Assembly (NCBI GenBank): GCA_033763895.1
Contig: JANRJQ010000004.1
Location: forward strand, 310,001-374,000
From: Chloroherpetonaceae bacterium
Lineage (GTDB): Bacteria; Bacteroidota; Chlorobiia; Chlorobiales; Thermochlorobacteraceae
Reading direction: 5' to 3'
Length of the DNA: 64,000 bases
Both the position numbers and the translations under genes were made by a program. The stretch's first letter is position 1. Each line of letters starts with the position of its first letter. Shown here piece by piece: positions 55,225-64,000 of this stretch. The notes under the pieces are model-generated. The model saw only the letters and a list, made by a program, of their open reading frames with translations. It did no database searches and was not told the DNA's origin.

Positions 55225-55356
55225 AAATGATAAATACAATGAAATCTGAATAATGCATTTTGAGGTTTGGATATAAGGCTGTTGCTTTATAAATCTAAGA
55301 AGGTTTTATCATTTTCCTACCATTTGCAAAAAGTTTTCAATTGCTGAATCAAGGGT

Positions 55357-56040
55357 ATGCGCCGAATATTTTTCATTATGCTTTCGCTTTTTATCTTTAT
55401 TGGGTTGGTTCTAAGCATCTCGCTTGTTTCAGTCTATCGTGCAGCTACCTATTATCATCAATTTTATCAACTAAATGAACCGCCGTCTTTTTCTACGACA
55501 TTGGTTTTGGGTCATAAGCTTGAGCACGATTTACCCAGCGATATTTTGCTTTCAAGACTTGATAAAGCATTTGACCTTTACCGTAACGATTATACAGAGC
55601 GCATTATTGTTTCAGGAGGAATTTTAGGAGAAAATCAAAAATCTGAAGCAGAAGTCATGAAGGCAATTCTCGTTGAAAAAGGTGTACCAGAAGAAAATAT
55701 TTTTATGGAAGCCCGTGCTTCAAGTACCATCGAAAACTTTCAATTTTCAAGAGTTATTTTGGATAGTCTAAAAGAACAACAGGTAATTCTTGTAACAAGT
55801 GAATTTCACGTTTTCCGCGCCCAACTGATTGCTGATAATAATGGGATTTATGCAGTACCTGTTCCAAGCAACAGTCCTGACGAAGGGCTATTTCAATTGC
55901 TGCGCGAATCAATATTATCCGTTTTCTATCTTTCAATTCAACAGTGGGGAATCGATGAACACCCAAACCCGATACACCCTTCATTCAAGCCAGAAAAAGA
56001 AATGATGGCAATGCAAAAGTTCATTAAAACACAGCACTGA
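55357..56040 (+). CDS. YdcF/ElyC/SanA-like DUF218 protein
   Basis: A 227-residue protein with an N-terminal membrane segment (about 5-26). The DUF218 fold contains TTLVLGHKL, DILLSRLDKAFDLY, IIVSGGILG, SEAEVMK, EARASSTIENFQFSR and LVTSEFHVFRA. Members take part in envelope functions such as undecaprenyl-carrier recycling, but the reaction is not settled. It is divergent from the GH13 gene and overlaps the convergent TonB-receptor gene at its 3' end by 17 bases. Confidence 0.9.
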   Translation: MRRIFFIMLSLFIFIGLVLSISLVSVYRAATYYHQFYQLNEPPSFSTTLVLGHKLEHDLPSDILLSRLDKAFDLYRNDYTERIIVSGGILGENQKSEAEVMKAILVEKGVPEENIFMEARASSTIENFQFSRVILDSLKEQQVILVTSEFHVFRAQLIADNNGIYAVPVPSNSPDEGLFQLLRESILSVFYLSIQQWGIDEHPNPIHPSFKPEKEMMAMQKFIKTQH

Positions 56041-58633
56041 TTCCGAATGTGGGAACAATCGGTAACATGCCGGTTTCTGTCCGGATTGGCTCCGGACGCG
56101 CACCAATTGGAACATCAATCTGCTCCGGTGCACGATTCCGATAACCGATTACATTGGTTTGATTATAGAGATTAATGATATCGAGGTAAAACTGCCACGA
56201 TGCTCCCCAAAATTCAGTTGAATAAGTGATTCGAACATCAAGCCTTTGATAAGTGGGTAATCGCCCTTGATTAAGATTTTCCTCGCCTCCAAATTGAATG
56301 TTAAAAAGCACACGTCTTCCGGCTTCTAATTGGTCAACATCAATACTGACCGCACCGAGGCTATCCACAAGTAACCGCGGCTGAATTCCAAGGGGATTTG
56401 TGATTGGAAACCCAGAACCAAATCGCCATCGTGCACCGATGTTCCAAGATTCGTTAAATCGATAATCGGAAACGACATTAATGGTATGGCGCTGATCAAA
56501 ATTAAATGGTATGGTGATTGCATCGCGATTTCGATTTGCAAAAGCCAATGAATAAGTAATCCATCCACTGAATTTGTCGTCGCCCGATTTCTTTCGCTTT
56601 GCAAGCATAAATTCAATTCCATAAGCGGCCCCAACGCCGTCATTCACAGGAGTGGGAGAAAGTTGAAACCCTGCCGTTGAATCAATTCTCCAGTTTCGTT
56701 CGTCGTAGGCATTTCCTCCTAAGAAGGTGGCTGAATAAACTTGGGACGGTGTTTTTGTTTGAACCAAAAGCTGGCTTAAATCTTTGTAATAAATCTCCGA
56801 CTTAAATTGCCATTTGTCATCAAGCCAATGATCAATACCTAACACATAATGAACGGCCTGCTCGGCACGGAGTGAGCGAATGAAATCATTGGTTTGAGAG
56901 AGATCAAAAAATTGATTTTGATCAATCAACTTTTCATAACCCGGTGATTGGAAGTATAGCCCCCAAGCGCCTCGCAGGGTTGTGGCTTCGCTGATTGAAT
57001 AAGAAAAATTAAAGCGAGGAGAGAGGTAAAATCGGTTATTGATTTCGTAATAATCAAGTCGAATACCGGGTTGAATGTAGAGCCTTTCAGGAATCACTTC
57101 CCAACGGTCTTGAATGTATGCATTGCTTCTGAAGTAAGTTCGAGCTTGAATGAGGGTGGTATCGAAGGGCAACGCTCCAACTCTCCCATTGGATTGAATA
57201 GCACGAAAGATGGCACGAAGCCGCTCATTGGCCGAAATAAAAAAGGAAAGTTTGGTGGTAAGAACATCAAGTCCAACTCCTGATTCGATAAAATGGCGAT
57301 TGGATCGAATTGATATTTCATCACGAAAAGAGGTTTTGATGAAATTAAAACTTGAATTTGATTCAAGGGATTGATTGGCGAGTGAATTTGGATTGACAAA
57401 AGTGCAATCTTCAAGGCTGCGGTAGAAATCGCCGCGGTAATTGAAGCGATCGACAAACACTCCGCCAAAAGAGGTTTCGCCGGTATTGCTGTACCAAGAC
57501 ACGACAAATCGGTTAAAGACATTTTCATTGGGCCGATAGTGCCACGATGCACCCAAGGTATTATTATCCGTTTGATTTGTCACCGCTGAACTATCCGGTC
57601 GCTCGTTGGTTCTTGCCGCGGTAATCACATTTACGGCATCGCGGCTTAAGAGGGTCGTGAATTGAAGGCGATGTTCATCATTGATTTGGAAAGCAATCTT
57701 TGACTGGAAATCGGTAAAATTCGGGAAGGCCGTTTCTCTGTCAACCAATCCGGTACTTTTTAGAATCGGCCCTACTATGAGATCATAATATGTCCTTCGT
57801 GCTGAAACAATCCAAGACCCATTCAGGCCAAATGGCGCTTTACCTTCAGAAACGATGTTTGCATCAGTCACATTGGCGTTGATGAGTGAGGTAAAGCCGA
57901 CATCTCTTGTTCCATCTCGATTTGTGACGTCCAAGACAGCAGAAAGGCGATCGCCGTAACGAGCAGGAAAGCCGCCGGTAATTAGATTGACATCAGAGAT
58001 GGTTTCTGGATTGAACATACTGATTGTCCCATAAAGCCGGTACGGATTAAAAACCTCGATGTCGTCGATAAGCATAAGGTTTTGATCCGGGCCGGAGCCA
58101 CGAACAATCAATTGAGACGAGAAGTCATTTTGAGCGAGAACTCCGGGTACCGATTGAAGGGTTCGGAGCAAATCTTCAACTCCGCCGGCAATGGCTTTGA
58201 TCTCACGGGGTTTGAGTTTGTAAACGCTTGTTCGAACATCTTCTTTCTTTTGCCTTTCTTCATCAGCCACAACTTGAATTTCGGCTGTGGTAACATCACT
58301 TTCTTTTAATTCAAAGTTGCGTGTGACATTTTCGTCTTTGACTTCAATCAGAAATTCCGCTTTTTCATAACCAATGATTGTTGCGGAGATGATATAACTT
58401 CCACTCGGAATCCCTGTCATCAAATAAGTCCCGTCGTTTTTGGTAATTGCCCCGTACTGCGTTTTTTCCAATCGGATTACAACACCGGAAATCGGCTCCT
58501 TGGATTCAGTACTCAAAACCTTTCCTCTCAAAGTGAAATATGCTTCTTGACCAAAGGAAGTAACAGGGTAAATAGCAAGAAGAAATGCTACCGTAGCGGA
58601 GAAGAAAAACTTAAATCGCTTCACACTGAACAT
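56024..58633 (-). CDS. TonB-dependent receptor with carboxypeptidase-regulatory-like domain
   Basis: An 869-residue outer-membrane receptor. After the signal peptide (about 1-29) comes a carboxypeptidase-regulatory-like domain (FTLRGKVLSTESKEPISGVV to SGSYIISATIIGYEKAEF). The plug follows with GVEDLLRTLQSVPG and QNLMLIDDIEVFNPYRLYG. The barrel ends in FGISAVF. The ligand is unknown. Its gene is divergent from the T9SS-sorted GH13 amylase at 58850 with 216 bases between, so co-regulation is likely and a glucan breakdown product is a reasonable guess. Confidence 0.92.
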   Translation of the reverse strand: MFSVKRFKFFFSATVAFLLAIYPVTSFGQEAYFTLRGKVLSTESKEPISGVVIRLEKTQYGAITKNDGTYLMTGIPSGSYIISATIIGYEKAEFLIEVKDENVTRNFELKESDVTTAEIQVVADEERQKKEDVRTSVYKLKPREIKAIAGGVEDLLRTLQSVPGVLAQNDFSSQLIVRGSGPDQNLMLIDDIEVFNPYRLYGTISMFNPETISDVNLITGGFPARYGDRLSAVLDVTNRDGTRDVGFTSLINANVTDANIVSEGKAPFGLNGSWIVSARRTYYDLIVGPILKSTGLVDRETAFPNFTDFQSKIAFQINDEHRLQFTTLLSRDAVNVITAARTNERPDSSAVTNQTDNNTLGASWHYRPNENVFNRFVVSWYSNTGETSFGGVFVDRFNYRGDFYRSLEDCTFVNPNSLANQSLESNSSFNFIKTSFRDEISIRSNRHFIESGVGLDVLTTKLSFFISANERLRAIFRAIQSNGRVGALPFDTTLIQARTYFRSNAYIQDRWEVIPERLYIQPGIRLDYYEINNRFYLSPRFNFSYSISEATTLRGAWGLYFQSPGYEKLIDQNQFFDLSQTNDFIRSLRAEQAVHYVLGIDHWLDDKWQFKSEIYYKDLSQLLVQTKTPSQVYSATFLGGNAYDERNWRIDSTAGFQLSPTPVNDGVGAAYGIEFMLAKRKKSGDDKFSGWITYSLAFANRNRDAITIPFNFDQRHTINVVSDYRFNESWNIGARWRFGSGFPITNPLGIQPRLLVDSLGAVSIDVDQLEAGRRVLFNIQFGGEENLNQGRLPTYQRLDVRITYSTEFWGASWQFYLDIINLYNQTNVIGYRNRAPEQIDVPIGARPEPIRTETGMLPIVPTFGISAVF

Positions 58634-58849
58634 GAATTATTTGGGTATTCGAAATCAACGCGGACTTGTAGTTGAACATTTCTAAAATACAACGGTTTGA
58701 TTAGCCAAATAGGACAAAAGACTTCCGAAAAAATCGGTAAAAGTTGCCCTTAAAGTCACACGCCTTTAAACGGCATTATTATATATTCGTTTCCTATCAA
58801 AATTTTCTTTAACATTTCTTGGCTGTACAATCCAAATTAATTCCGAACA
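58634..58849. promoter_or_regulatory. shared divergent control region
   Basis: 216 bases separate the TonB-dependent receptor (reverse) from the GH13 amylase (forward). It is AT-rich toward the amylase and includes TATTATATAT near 58780-58790, a candidate forward promoter core. I see no strong palindromic operator. Exact promoters are uncertain. Confidence 0.4.
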
Positions 58850-61726
58850 ATGATGAAGTTCCTTCGTTCCATTTTGAGTTTCTTGATGCTTTCGCTTGCT
58901 TTGCCGCTTTATGCTCAAGATTCTATCTCCGTTTATTTCCATTATCAACCTACGGCAACAGCTTTGAGGGCATTTCTACCGGGCGAATTCAACGGCTGGG
59001 GGCCAAATACTGCCGGAAGAATTGCAACGAACGCTGTATCGAAAATGGACGACCCTGATTTTTTTGTTCCATTCTACTCAAAAACTTTACGGTTACGAGA
59101 AGGCGGAGGAACAGGGTCAACCCCACAAGGAACCGGTTACCAATACAAAATGCATGAGCAGTATAATGGCGATGGGTCAAATTGGGCGTGGTTTAGTGAT
59201 CCGGCAAATCCTCTCCGATTTAGCAACGATCAGAATTCTGTCGTTATTGTCCGCCATCCAATGATATTCCAACTTGAACCGGGAAATAATAAGGTGATTC
59301 AAGGAACGGATACTTATTTGGCGGCAACTCTTGCAGCTCGTAACAATGACCGCATCAATATTGACAGCTCTAAGATTTTCTTGAATGGGGTTGATTTGGG
59401 TTCGCTTCGCCCTTACTATGATTCGACAAAACAATTTTTTTATGTTTCATCACTTTCAAGCAGTTTTTCGGGGCGCACACTTCTTAATGGCACAAATAAA
59501 CTTTTGGTGAGAGCGGTTACTTTTAGCGGTGCTGTTCGTGAAGACTCTTCTACTTTTTCTGCAATCGTTGCCACACCAGTTGATGAACCGCGTCCTGCCG
59601 GCATTGTTGAAGGTATCAATTATATCAATTCCACCACCGTCACACTTTGCCTCTTTGCACCATACAAAAAATTTGTTCATGCCATCGGCGATTTTAATAA
59701 TTGGGAAGTTCAGCCGAGTTTTCTTATGAAAAGAGATTCATTAAAAGCGGACAGCGTTTTTTATTGGATTACACTTACAGGTTTGACACCGGGTCAAGAG
59801 TATGCATTTCAATATTTGGTGGATGGTAATTTGAGAATTGCAGATCCTTACACCGAAAAAATTCTCGATCCATTTGATGATCAATTTATTCCTTCTGCCA
59901 CTTACCCAAATTTAAAGGCTTACCCATCAGGAAAAACATCCTTTCAAGTTTCAGTTTTCCAAACCAATCAAACGCCATATCAATGGAATGTGCCGAATTT
60001 TCAACGTCCCGATAAGCGCGACTTGGTGATTTATGAAATGCTTGTTCGTGACTTTATTTCTGCACGAAACTTTCAAACCTTGATTGATACCTTAGGTTAC
60101 CTTCAGCGCTTAGGGGTGAATTGTATTGAATTGATGCCAATCAATGAATTCGAAGGCAATAGCAGTTGGGGCTATAACCCGTCTTTCTTTTTTGCAGCGG
60201 ATAAATACTACGGTACCAAAAATAACTTGAAGAGATTTATCGATACCTGCCACGCAAGGGGCATTGCCGTTGTGGTGGATATGGTGCTGAATCATCAATT
60301 TGGACAGTCACCTTTGGTGCGGCTTTATTCTTCAGGCGACTACGGTCCACCTACCGATGACAATCTTTGGTTTAACCGCATCGCACGCCATCCCTTTAAT
60401 GTTGGCTACGATATGAATCACGAAAGCAAATTCACACGCGCTTTTGTAAAACGCGTCAATGATTTTTGGCTGAATGAATTTAAGATCGATGGATTCCGAT
60501 TTGACTTATCAAAAGGATTCACGCAAGTCAATTCAGGAAGCAATGTTGGGCTTTGGGGACAATACGATGCATCGCGAATCGCGATATGGAAGCGTATTTA
60601 TAATGAGATTCAAGCCACAGCGCCGGGGGCTTATGTGATTTTGGAACATCTTTCTGAAAATCAAGAAGAAACCGAGCTCGCCAATTTTGGGCTGATGTTT
60701 TGGGGCAAGTTGGTTAATAATTACAACGAATCCACAATGGGTTATCACGAAAACAATAAATCTGATTTGAATTGGGGTTACTTTGCCAATCGCGGTTGGT
60801 CACAAAATAATTTAGTGACGATTATTGAGGATCACGATGAAGAGCGGTTAATGGTTAAGAATATCAAATTCGGTGCGCAAAATCTATCCGTTGGTTACAG
60901 CACGAGGAATCTCAATACTTCACTCGATCGCATCAAAGCCGCAGGTGCGTTTTTCTTCACAATTCCCGGCCCAAAGATGTTTTGGCAATTCGGTGAACTT
61001 GGTTATGACTTTTCTATCAATTATCCCACTGATACCGAGAATTCACGCCTTGCAGAGAAACCAATTCGGTGGGACTACTTCAATAATGTTGCTCGCCAAA
61101 ATCTTTACAAAACCTACGCTGCTTTGATTAAACTGAAGAAGGAAAACCTTGCTTTTCGTGAAGGCACGGCTTCAATGTCAACTTCAGGCGGAATGAAGCG
61201 AATCAAGATTACTCATAACGAGATGAATGTCACGGTGATTGGTAATTTCCTTGTGAATACAAGTACAATTCAACCGCTTTTTCACAATGCGGGTGTATGG
61301 TATAATTATATGAAAGGCGATAGCATTGTCGTTTCAAACACAGATACCATCATGACATTGCAGGCCGGAGAATTTAGAATCTATACCTCGAAAAAATTAC
61401 CAACACCGGATCAAGGAATTGATGTGGCATTGAGTGTCGGTTTGGATTCTCGTGCAATACCACGTGCGTTTGCACTTGAGCAAAATTATCCGAACCCATT
61501 CAACCCCTCGACATCAATTCGCTATTCGATTCCGACCGCTGGAGAAGTTAGCCTGAAAGTCTTCGATATTTTGGGAAGAGAAATTTCCACATTAGCCACA
61601 GGACGCCACGATGCAGGAACATTTCAAGTCAATTTTAATGCGGCATCACTTTCCACGGGGGTTTATTTCTACCGCCTTACTTCGGGTTCGTTTTCTCAAA
61701 CACGAAAAATGTTATTGGTGAAATAA
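58850..61726 (+). CDS. T9SS-sorted GH13 alpha-amylase-family enzyme
   Basis: A 958-residue secreted glycosidase. Signal peptide about 1-22 (ending YAQ). Two E-set/CBM48-like parts (about 25-130 with PGEFNGWGPN, and 255-340 with GDFNNWEVQPS) precede the GH13 barrel. Region I is DMVLNH at 477-482, nucleophile D552 (in GFRFDLSKG), acid E599 (in ILEHLSEN), and H662-D663 in IIEDHDEER. The form recalls branching/debranching-like GH13 with CBM48. The final 80 residues (NYPNPFNPSTSI to KMLLVK) are a T9SS type A sorting domain, closely like that of the protein at 40782. A terminator follows. Confidence 0.93.
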   Translation: MMKFLRSILSFLMLSLALPLYAQDSISVYFHYQPTATALRAFLPGEFNGWGPNTAGRIATNAVSKMDDPDFFVPFYSKTLRLREGGGTGSTPQGTGYQYKMHEQYNGDGSNWAWFSDPANPLRFSNDQNSVVIVRHPMIFQLEPGNNKVIQGTDTYLAATLAARNNDRINIDSSKIFLNGVDLGSLRPYYDSTKQFFYVSSLSSSFSGRTLLNGTNKLLVRAVTFSGAVREDSSTFSAIVATPVDEPRPAGIVEGINYINSTTVTLCLFAPYKKFVHAIGDFNNWEVQPSFLMKRDSLKADSVFYWITLTGLTPGQEYAFQYLVDGNLRIADPYTEKILDPFDDQFIPSATYPNLKAYPSGKTSFQVSVFQTNQTPYQWNVPNFQRPDKRDLVIYEMLVRDFISARNFQTLIDTLGYLQRLGVNCIELMPINEFEGNSSWGYNPSFFFAADKYYGTKNNLKRFIDTCHARGIAVVVDMVLNHQFGQSPLVRLYSSGDYGPPTDDNLWFNRIARHPFNVGYDMNHESKFTRAFVKRVNDFWLNEFKIDGFRFDLSKGFTQVNSGSNVGLWGQYDASRIAIWKRIYNEIQATAPGAYVILEHLSENQEETELANFGLMFWGKLVNNYNESTMGYHENNKSDLNWGYFANRGWSQNNLVTIIEDHDEERLMVKNIKFGAQNLSVGYSTRNLNTSLDRIKAAGAFFFTIPGPKMFWQFGELGYDFSINYPTDTENSRLAEKPIRWDYFNNVARQNLYKTYAALIKLKKENLAFREGTASMSTSGGMKRIKITHNEMNVTVIGNFLVNTSTIQPLFHNAGVWYNYMKGDSIVVSNTDTIMTLQAGEFRIYTSKKLPTPDQGIDVALSVGLDSRAIPRAFALEQNYPNPFNPSTSIRYSIPTAGEVSLKVFDILGREISTLATGRHDAGTFQVNFNAASLSTGVYFYRLTSGSFSQTRKMLLVK

Positions 61727-61749
61727 GACATTCAATGATTTCTTTTAAG

Positions 61750-61778
61750 CCCTGCAAGCTACCCTTGCAGGGTTTTTT
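61750..61778 (+). terminator. Rho-independent terminator after the GH13 gene
   Basis: A 9-base stem (CCCTGCAAG at 61750-61758 with complement at 61764-61772), 5-base loop, and a run of six T at 61773-61778. It ends the amylase transcript before hemF. Confidence 0.9.
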
Positions 61779-61844
61779 ATTTTTGATACGTTTGTAGAAT
61801 TTTTTCGTTTTGGTTTTCAATTAATACTTCAGGATTTTTTTCGA

Positions 61845-62750
61845 ATGTTTAAACATCGGGTTCAAGCCTATTTAGAAGGTCTTCAAAATCATATCACATC
61901 TACTTTTGAAGCGGCTGATGGAAAGGCTCGATTTCAGGAAGAATCGTGGGTACATAAAAACGGCGGCGGCGGAAAAACCCGTGTCATTGAAAATGGCGCT
62001 GTTTTTGAAAAAGGCGGGGTTAATTTTTCGGCCGTTTCTGGTGTTTTACCACAAAAGATGGCAGATAAAATGAGAACATCGGCCACCCCTTTTTTTGCAA
62101 CGGGTGTTTCTGTCGTGATTCATCCGTTCAGCCCAATGATTCCAACGGTTCATTGTAATTTTCGATATTTTGAACAGTATGATGATAATGGCAATGTCAC
62201 GACTTCTTGGTTCGGTGGTGGTGCTGATTTAACACCATATTATCCCTTCTTGGAAGATGTTCAGCACTTTCACCGCATTTTGAAATTGGCTTGTGACCCG
62301 TATGGCGAATCGTTATACTCGACTTATAAATCTCATTGCGATGACTATTTTTATCTTCCTCATCGTAAAGAAACGCGTGGCGTTGGGGGAATATTCTTCG
62401 ACTATTTGAAAGAAAATCCCGAACAAACCTTTCAATTTATTCAATCGTGTGGAAATGCCTTTTCAGAGGCTTACCTGCCGATTGTTGAAAAAAGACAGCA
62501 TGAACCATTTGGAGATTCGGAAAAGCATTTCCAATTTTTGCGCCGTGGAAGGTATGTGGAGTTTAACTTGGTGTATGACCGAGGCACCCTTTTTGGACTG
62601 GAAACAGAGGGACGAACTGAATCGATTTTAATGTCTTTACCACCATTTGCCGCTTGGGGTTATAATTATTCGCCGGCTGTAGGGTCGCGAGAAGCTATTT
62701 TGTATAAATTTCTAAAACCACACGATTGGTTAAATATCAATGATATTTGA
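61845..62750 (+). CDS. hemF: oxygen-dependent coproporphyrinogen III oxidase
   Basis: Oxidatively decarboxylates coproporphyrinogen III to protoporphyrinogen IX with O2, in heme (or chlorophyll) synthesis. Family blocks are VVIHPFSPMIPTVHCNFR with H93 and H103, WFGGGADLTPYY with D128, KSHCDDYFYLPHR with H164, and GRYVEFNLVYDRGT, then FGLETEGRTESILMS. At 301 residues it is complete. It starts with ATG at 61845 and is followed 11 bases later by batD. It shows that the cell makes tetrapyrroles when oxygen is present. Confidence 0.97.
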   Translation: MFKHRVQAYLEGLQNHITSTFEAADGKARFQEESWVHKNGGGGKTRVIENGAVFEKGGVNFSAVSGVLPQKMADKMRTSATPFFATGVSVVIHPFSPMIPTVHCNFRYFEQYDDNGNVTTSWFGGGADLTPYYPFLEDVQHFHRILKLACDPYGESLYSTYKSHCDDYFYLPHRKETRGVGGIFFDYLKENPEQTFQFIQSCGNAFSEAYLPIVEKRQHEPFGDSEKHFQFLRRGRYVEFNLVYDRGTLFGLETEGRTESILMSLPPFAAWGYNYSPAVGSREAILYKFLKPHDWLNINDI

Positions 62751-62761
62751 ACTTTTAATTG

Positions 62762-64000
62762 ATGACTCACGAAATCATGATTCACCATCGCTTTGATATC
62801 GCCTCTATTCGAGCCTCAATTCTGTTGCTCATTTTTTTATCGTTACCAAACTTGCTATATGCACAGGTTAGTGTAAAGGCAACTGTTGATAATCCGAATC
62901 TTGTTTTAGGTGAACCGTTCAGTTACACTGTTGAAGTTCAAGGGAATGCGAATTTTAATGAGGTTCAATTAGGGAAAACGCAAGTCTTCGAAGTGATGCA
63001 AGGTCGCGTTTCGCAATCCTCGAGCTTTAGCATCGTTAACGGGCGGGTTTCACAATCAAAGTCGCTTTCATATCTCCTTATCCCAAGAAAGGAAGGGAGA
63101 CAAACCATCCCTGCAGCTACGGTCGATATCGGCGGCACAACATACACCAGCAACTCAATTGATGTTGTGGTTTCTAAAGGCGCTGCTCAAGCTCCGGCTC
63201 AAAACAAAGGCGGAAAGGGGAACGAGCCGACTTTAGCCGCTGATCAAGCTTTTATTAGGCCCTTGGTAAGTAAAACAAAACTTTTTGTTGGCGAAGCCGC
63301 GCTAGTGACTTACAAATTATATTTTAGAATCAACATCATTAAGTATGAACAAACGCAAGACATCAAGCCTGATGGTTTTTGGATTGAAAAATTTGATTTA
63401 GGAAACAACTCACCAAGTACCACAGAGTATTACAACGGCGCAGTTTATCGCGTAGCAGTGATAAATAAAATGATTGTATTTCCAACGCGAGCCGGAGCTC
63501 TTGAAATTTCTCCTTATTCTGCAACCTGTGAAGTTTTGCAACGTGATTTGAATTTTAACCGTGGGGTTGTACCTCAAAATTTATTCCAGTTCTTTAATTC
63601 AATGGGTTCAACTTCCACAATCCCGATTAAAGTGTACTCACCCTCAATAAAATTTACAGTATCGCCGACGCCTGAGCCAAAACCGCTTTCTTTTAACGGC
63701 GCGGTTGGGAAGTACAATTTCACCGCTACTATGAGCAAAACTCAAGTCAAAGTTGGTGAACCGGTGACATTCAAAATTGCCATCGAAGGGGAAGGAAATA
63801 TCCCCACTTTAAGCGATATCGCGATTCCCTTTCCTTCTTCATTCGAAGCCTACCCGCCCGATGTTAAACAAAAGAAAGAAACTACTACGGGCTCCCTAAT
63901 TGGATCTCGAACACAAGAAGTTGTGGTGGTTCCTCGCTCTGAAGGTCATTTTGATTTGGGTGAGCTCGAATTTTCTTACTTCAATCCTTCAAAGAAAAGT
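62762..64000 (+). CDS. batD: BatD-family protein (partial, runs off the window)
   Basis: The frame is open from ATG at 62762 to the window edge, giving 413 codons. A signal peptide (ending near LLYAQ) is followed by tandem Ig-like domains with NPNLVLGEPFSYTVEVQG, RVSQSKSLSYLLIPRKEG, FNGAVGKYNFTATMSK and LSDIAIPFPSSFEAYPP, all typical of BatD. BatD belongs to the Bat (Bacteroides aerotolerance) set, usually with BatA, BatB, BatC and BatE and a MoxR ATPase; those would lie outside the window. Its exact role in oxidative stress or envelope integrity is not settled. Confidence 0.93.
   Translation, partial: MTHEIMIHHRFDIASIRASILLLIFLSLPNLLYAQVSVKATVDNPNLVLGEPFSYTVEVQGNANFNEVQLGKTQVFEVMQGRVSQSSSFSIVNGRVSQSKSLSYLLIPRKEGRQTIPAATVDIGGTTYTSNSIDVVVSKGAAQAPAQNKGGKGNEPTLAADQAFIRPLVSKTKLFVGEAALVTYKLYFRINIIKYEQTQDIKPDGFWIEKFDLGNNSPSTTEYYNGAVYRVAVINKMIVFPTRAGALEISPYSATCEVLQRDLNFNRGVVPQNLFQFFNSMGSTSTIPIKVYSPSIKFTVSPTPEPKPLSFNGAVGKYNFTATMSKTQVKVGEPVTFKIAIEGEGNIPTLSDIAIPFPSSFEAYPPDVKQKKETTTGSLIGSRTQEVVVVPRSEGHFDLGELEFSYFNPSKKS

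Noticed and set aside
1-64000. tRNA, rRNA, CRISPR arrays, transposases, phage genes
   Set aside because: I looked through the gaps and gene list and saw no candidate; repeats found were short inverted repeats only.

Overview
The window is typical chromosomal DNA from a Gram-negative bacterium of the FCB group (Bacteroidota/Chlorobiota/Ignavibacteria side). This rests on proteins with C-terminal type IX secretion (T9SS) sorting domains carrying the NYPNPFNPS signature, PorV/PorQ-like outer-membrane proteins, TonB-dependent receptors with N-terminal carboxypeptidase-regulatory-like domains, BatD, LptC, and translation starts that mostly lack a Shine-Dalgarno sequence. Genus and species cannot be read from the sequence. 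HemF, complex I subunits and BatD suggest life with oxygen. Dxr shows the MEP isoprenoid route and ThyX the flavin-dependent dTMP route. A window of this kind carries no rRNA, tRNA, CRISPR, transposase or phage gene that I can see.

Layout. 1-7.9 kb: the tail of an unidentified gene, two response regulators, dxr-rseP with a small AtuA-C-like protein, and a DUF1800/DUF1501 pair. 8-13 kb: a MacA-like adaptor and MacB-like permease without ATPase, a terminator, and a PpiD/SurA-like foldase. 13-19 kb: a forward run of glycosyltransferase, WG-repeat lipoprotein, CDF zinc exporter, GDPD lipoprotein and a circularly permuted ATP-grasp protein. 19-26.3 kb: a reverse run of PorV-like barrel, lipoprotein, T9SS-sorted BNR-like protein, thyX, hppA and plsC. 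26.5-37.5 kb: cysS, a CtpE-like P-type ATPase, an orphan membrane protein, a secreted nuclease lipoprotein, nuoN and nuoM, and an SDR. 37.6-61.7 kb: glycan and maltodextrin-type functions. 61.8-64 kb: hemF and the start of batD.

The most interesting part is 37.6-61.7 kb. Seven co-directional reverse-strand genes run in the order TonB-dependent receptor, a 1374-residue T9SS-sorted protein, PorV-like protein, a T9SS-sorted carbohydrate-binding-like protein, then MalE-, MalF- and MalG-like ABC components. Nearby are two secreted GH13 alpha-amylase-family enzymes, a second TonB-dependent receptor divergent from one of them, and another solute-binding lipoprotein. There is no SusD and no MalK. My reading is a starch or maltodextrin uptake locus built on T9SS-exported surface proteins instead of SusD. 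The functional link is inferred from gene order and families and has not been tested.

Start codons: several frames extend to an upstream TTG or GTG. Where an internal ATG gave a better N-terminus (signal peptide, family length, or abutment with the upstream gene) I used the ATG and say so.
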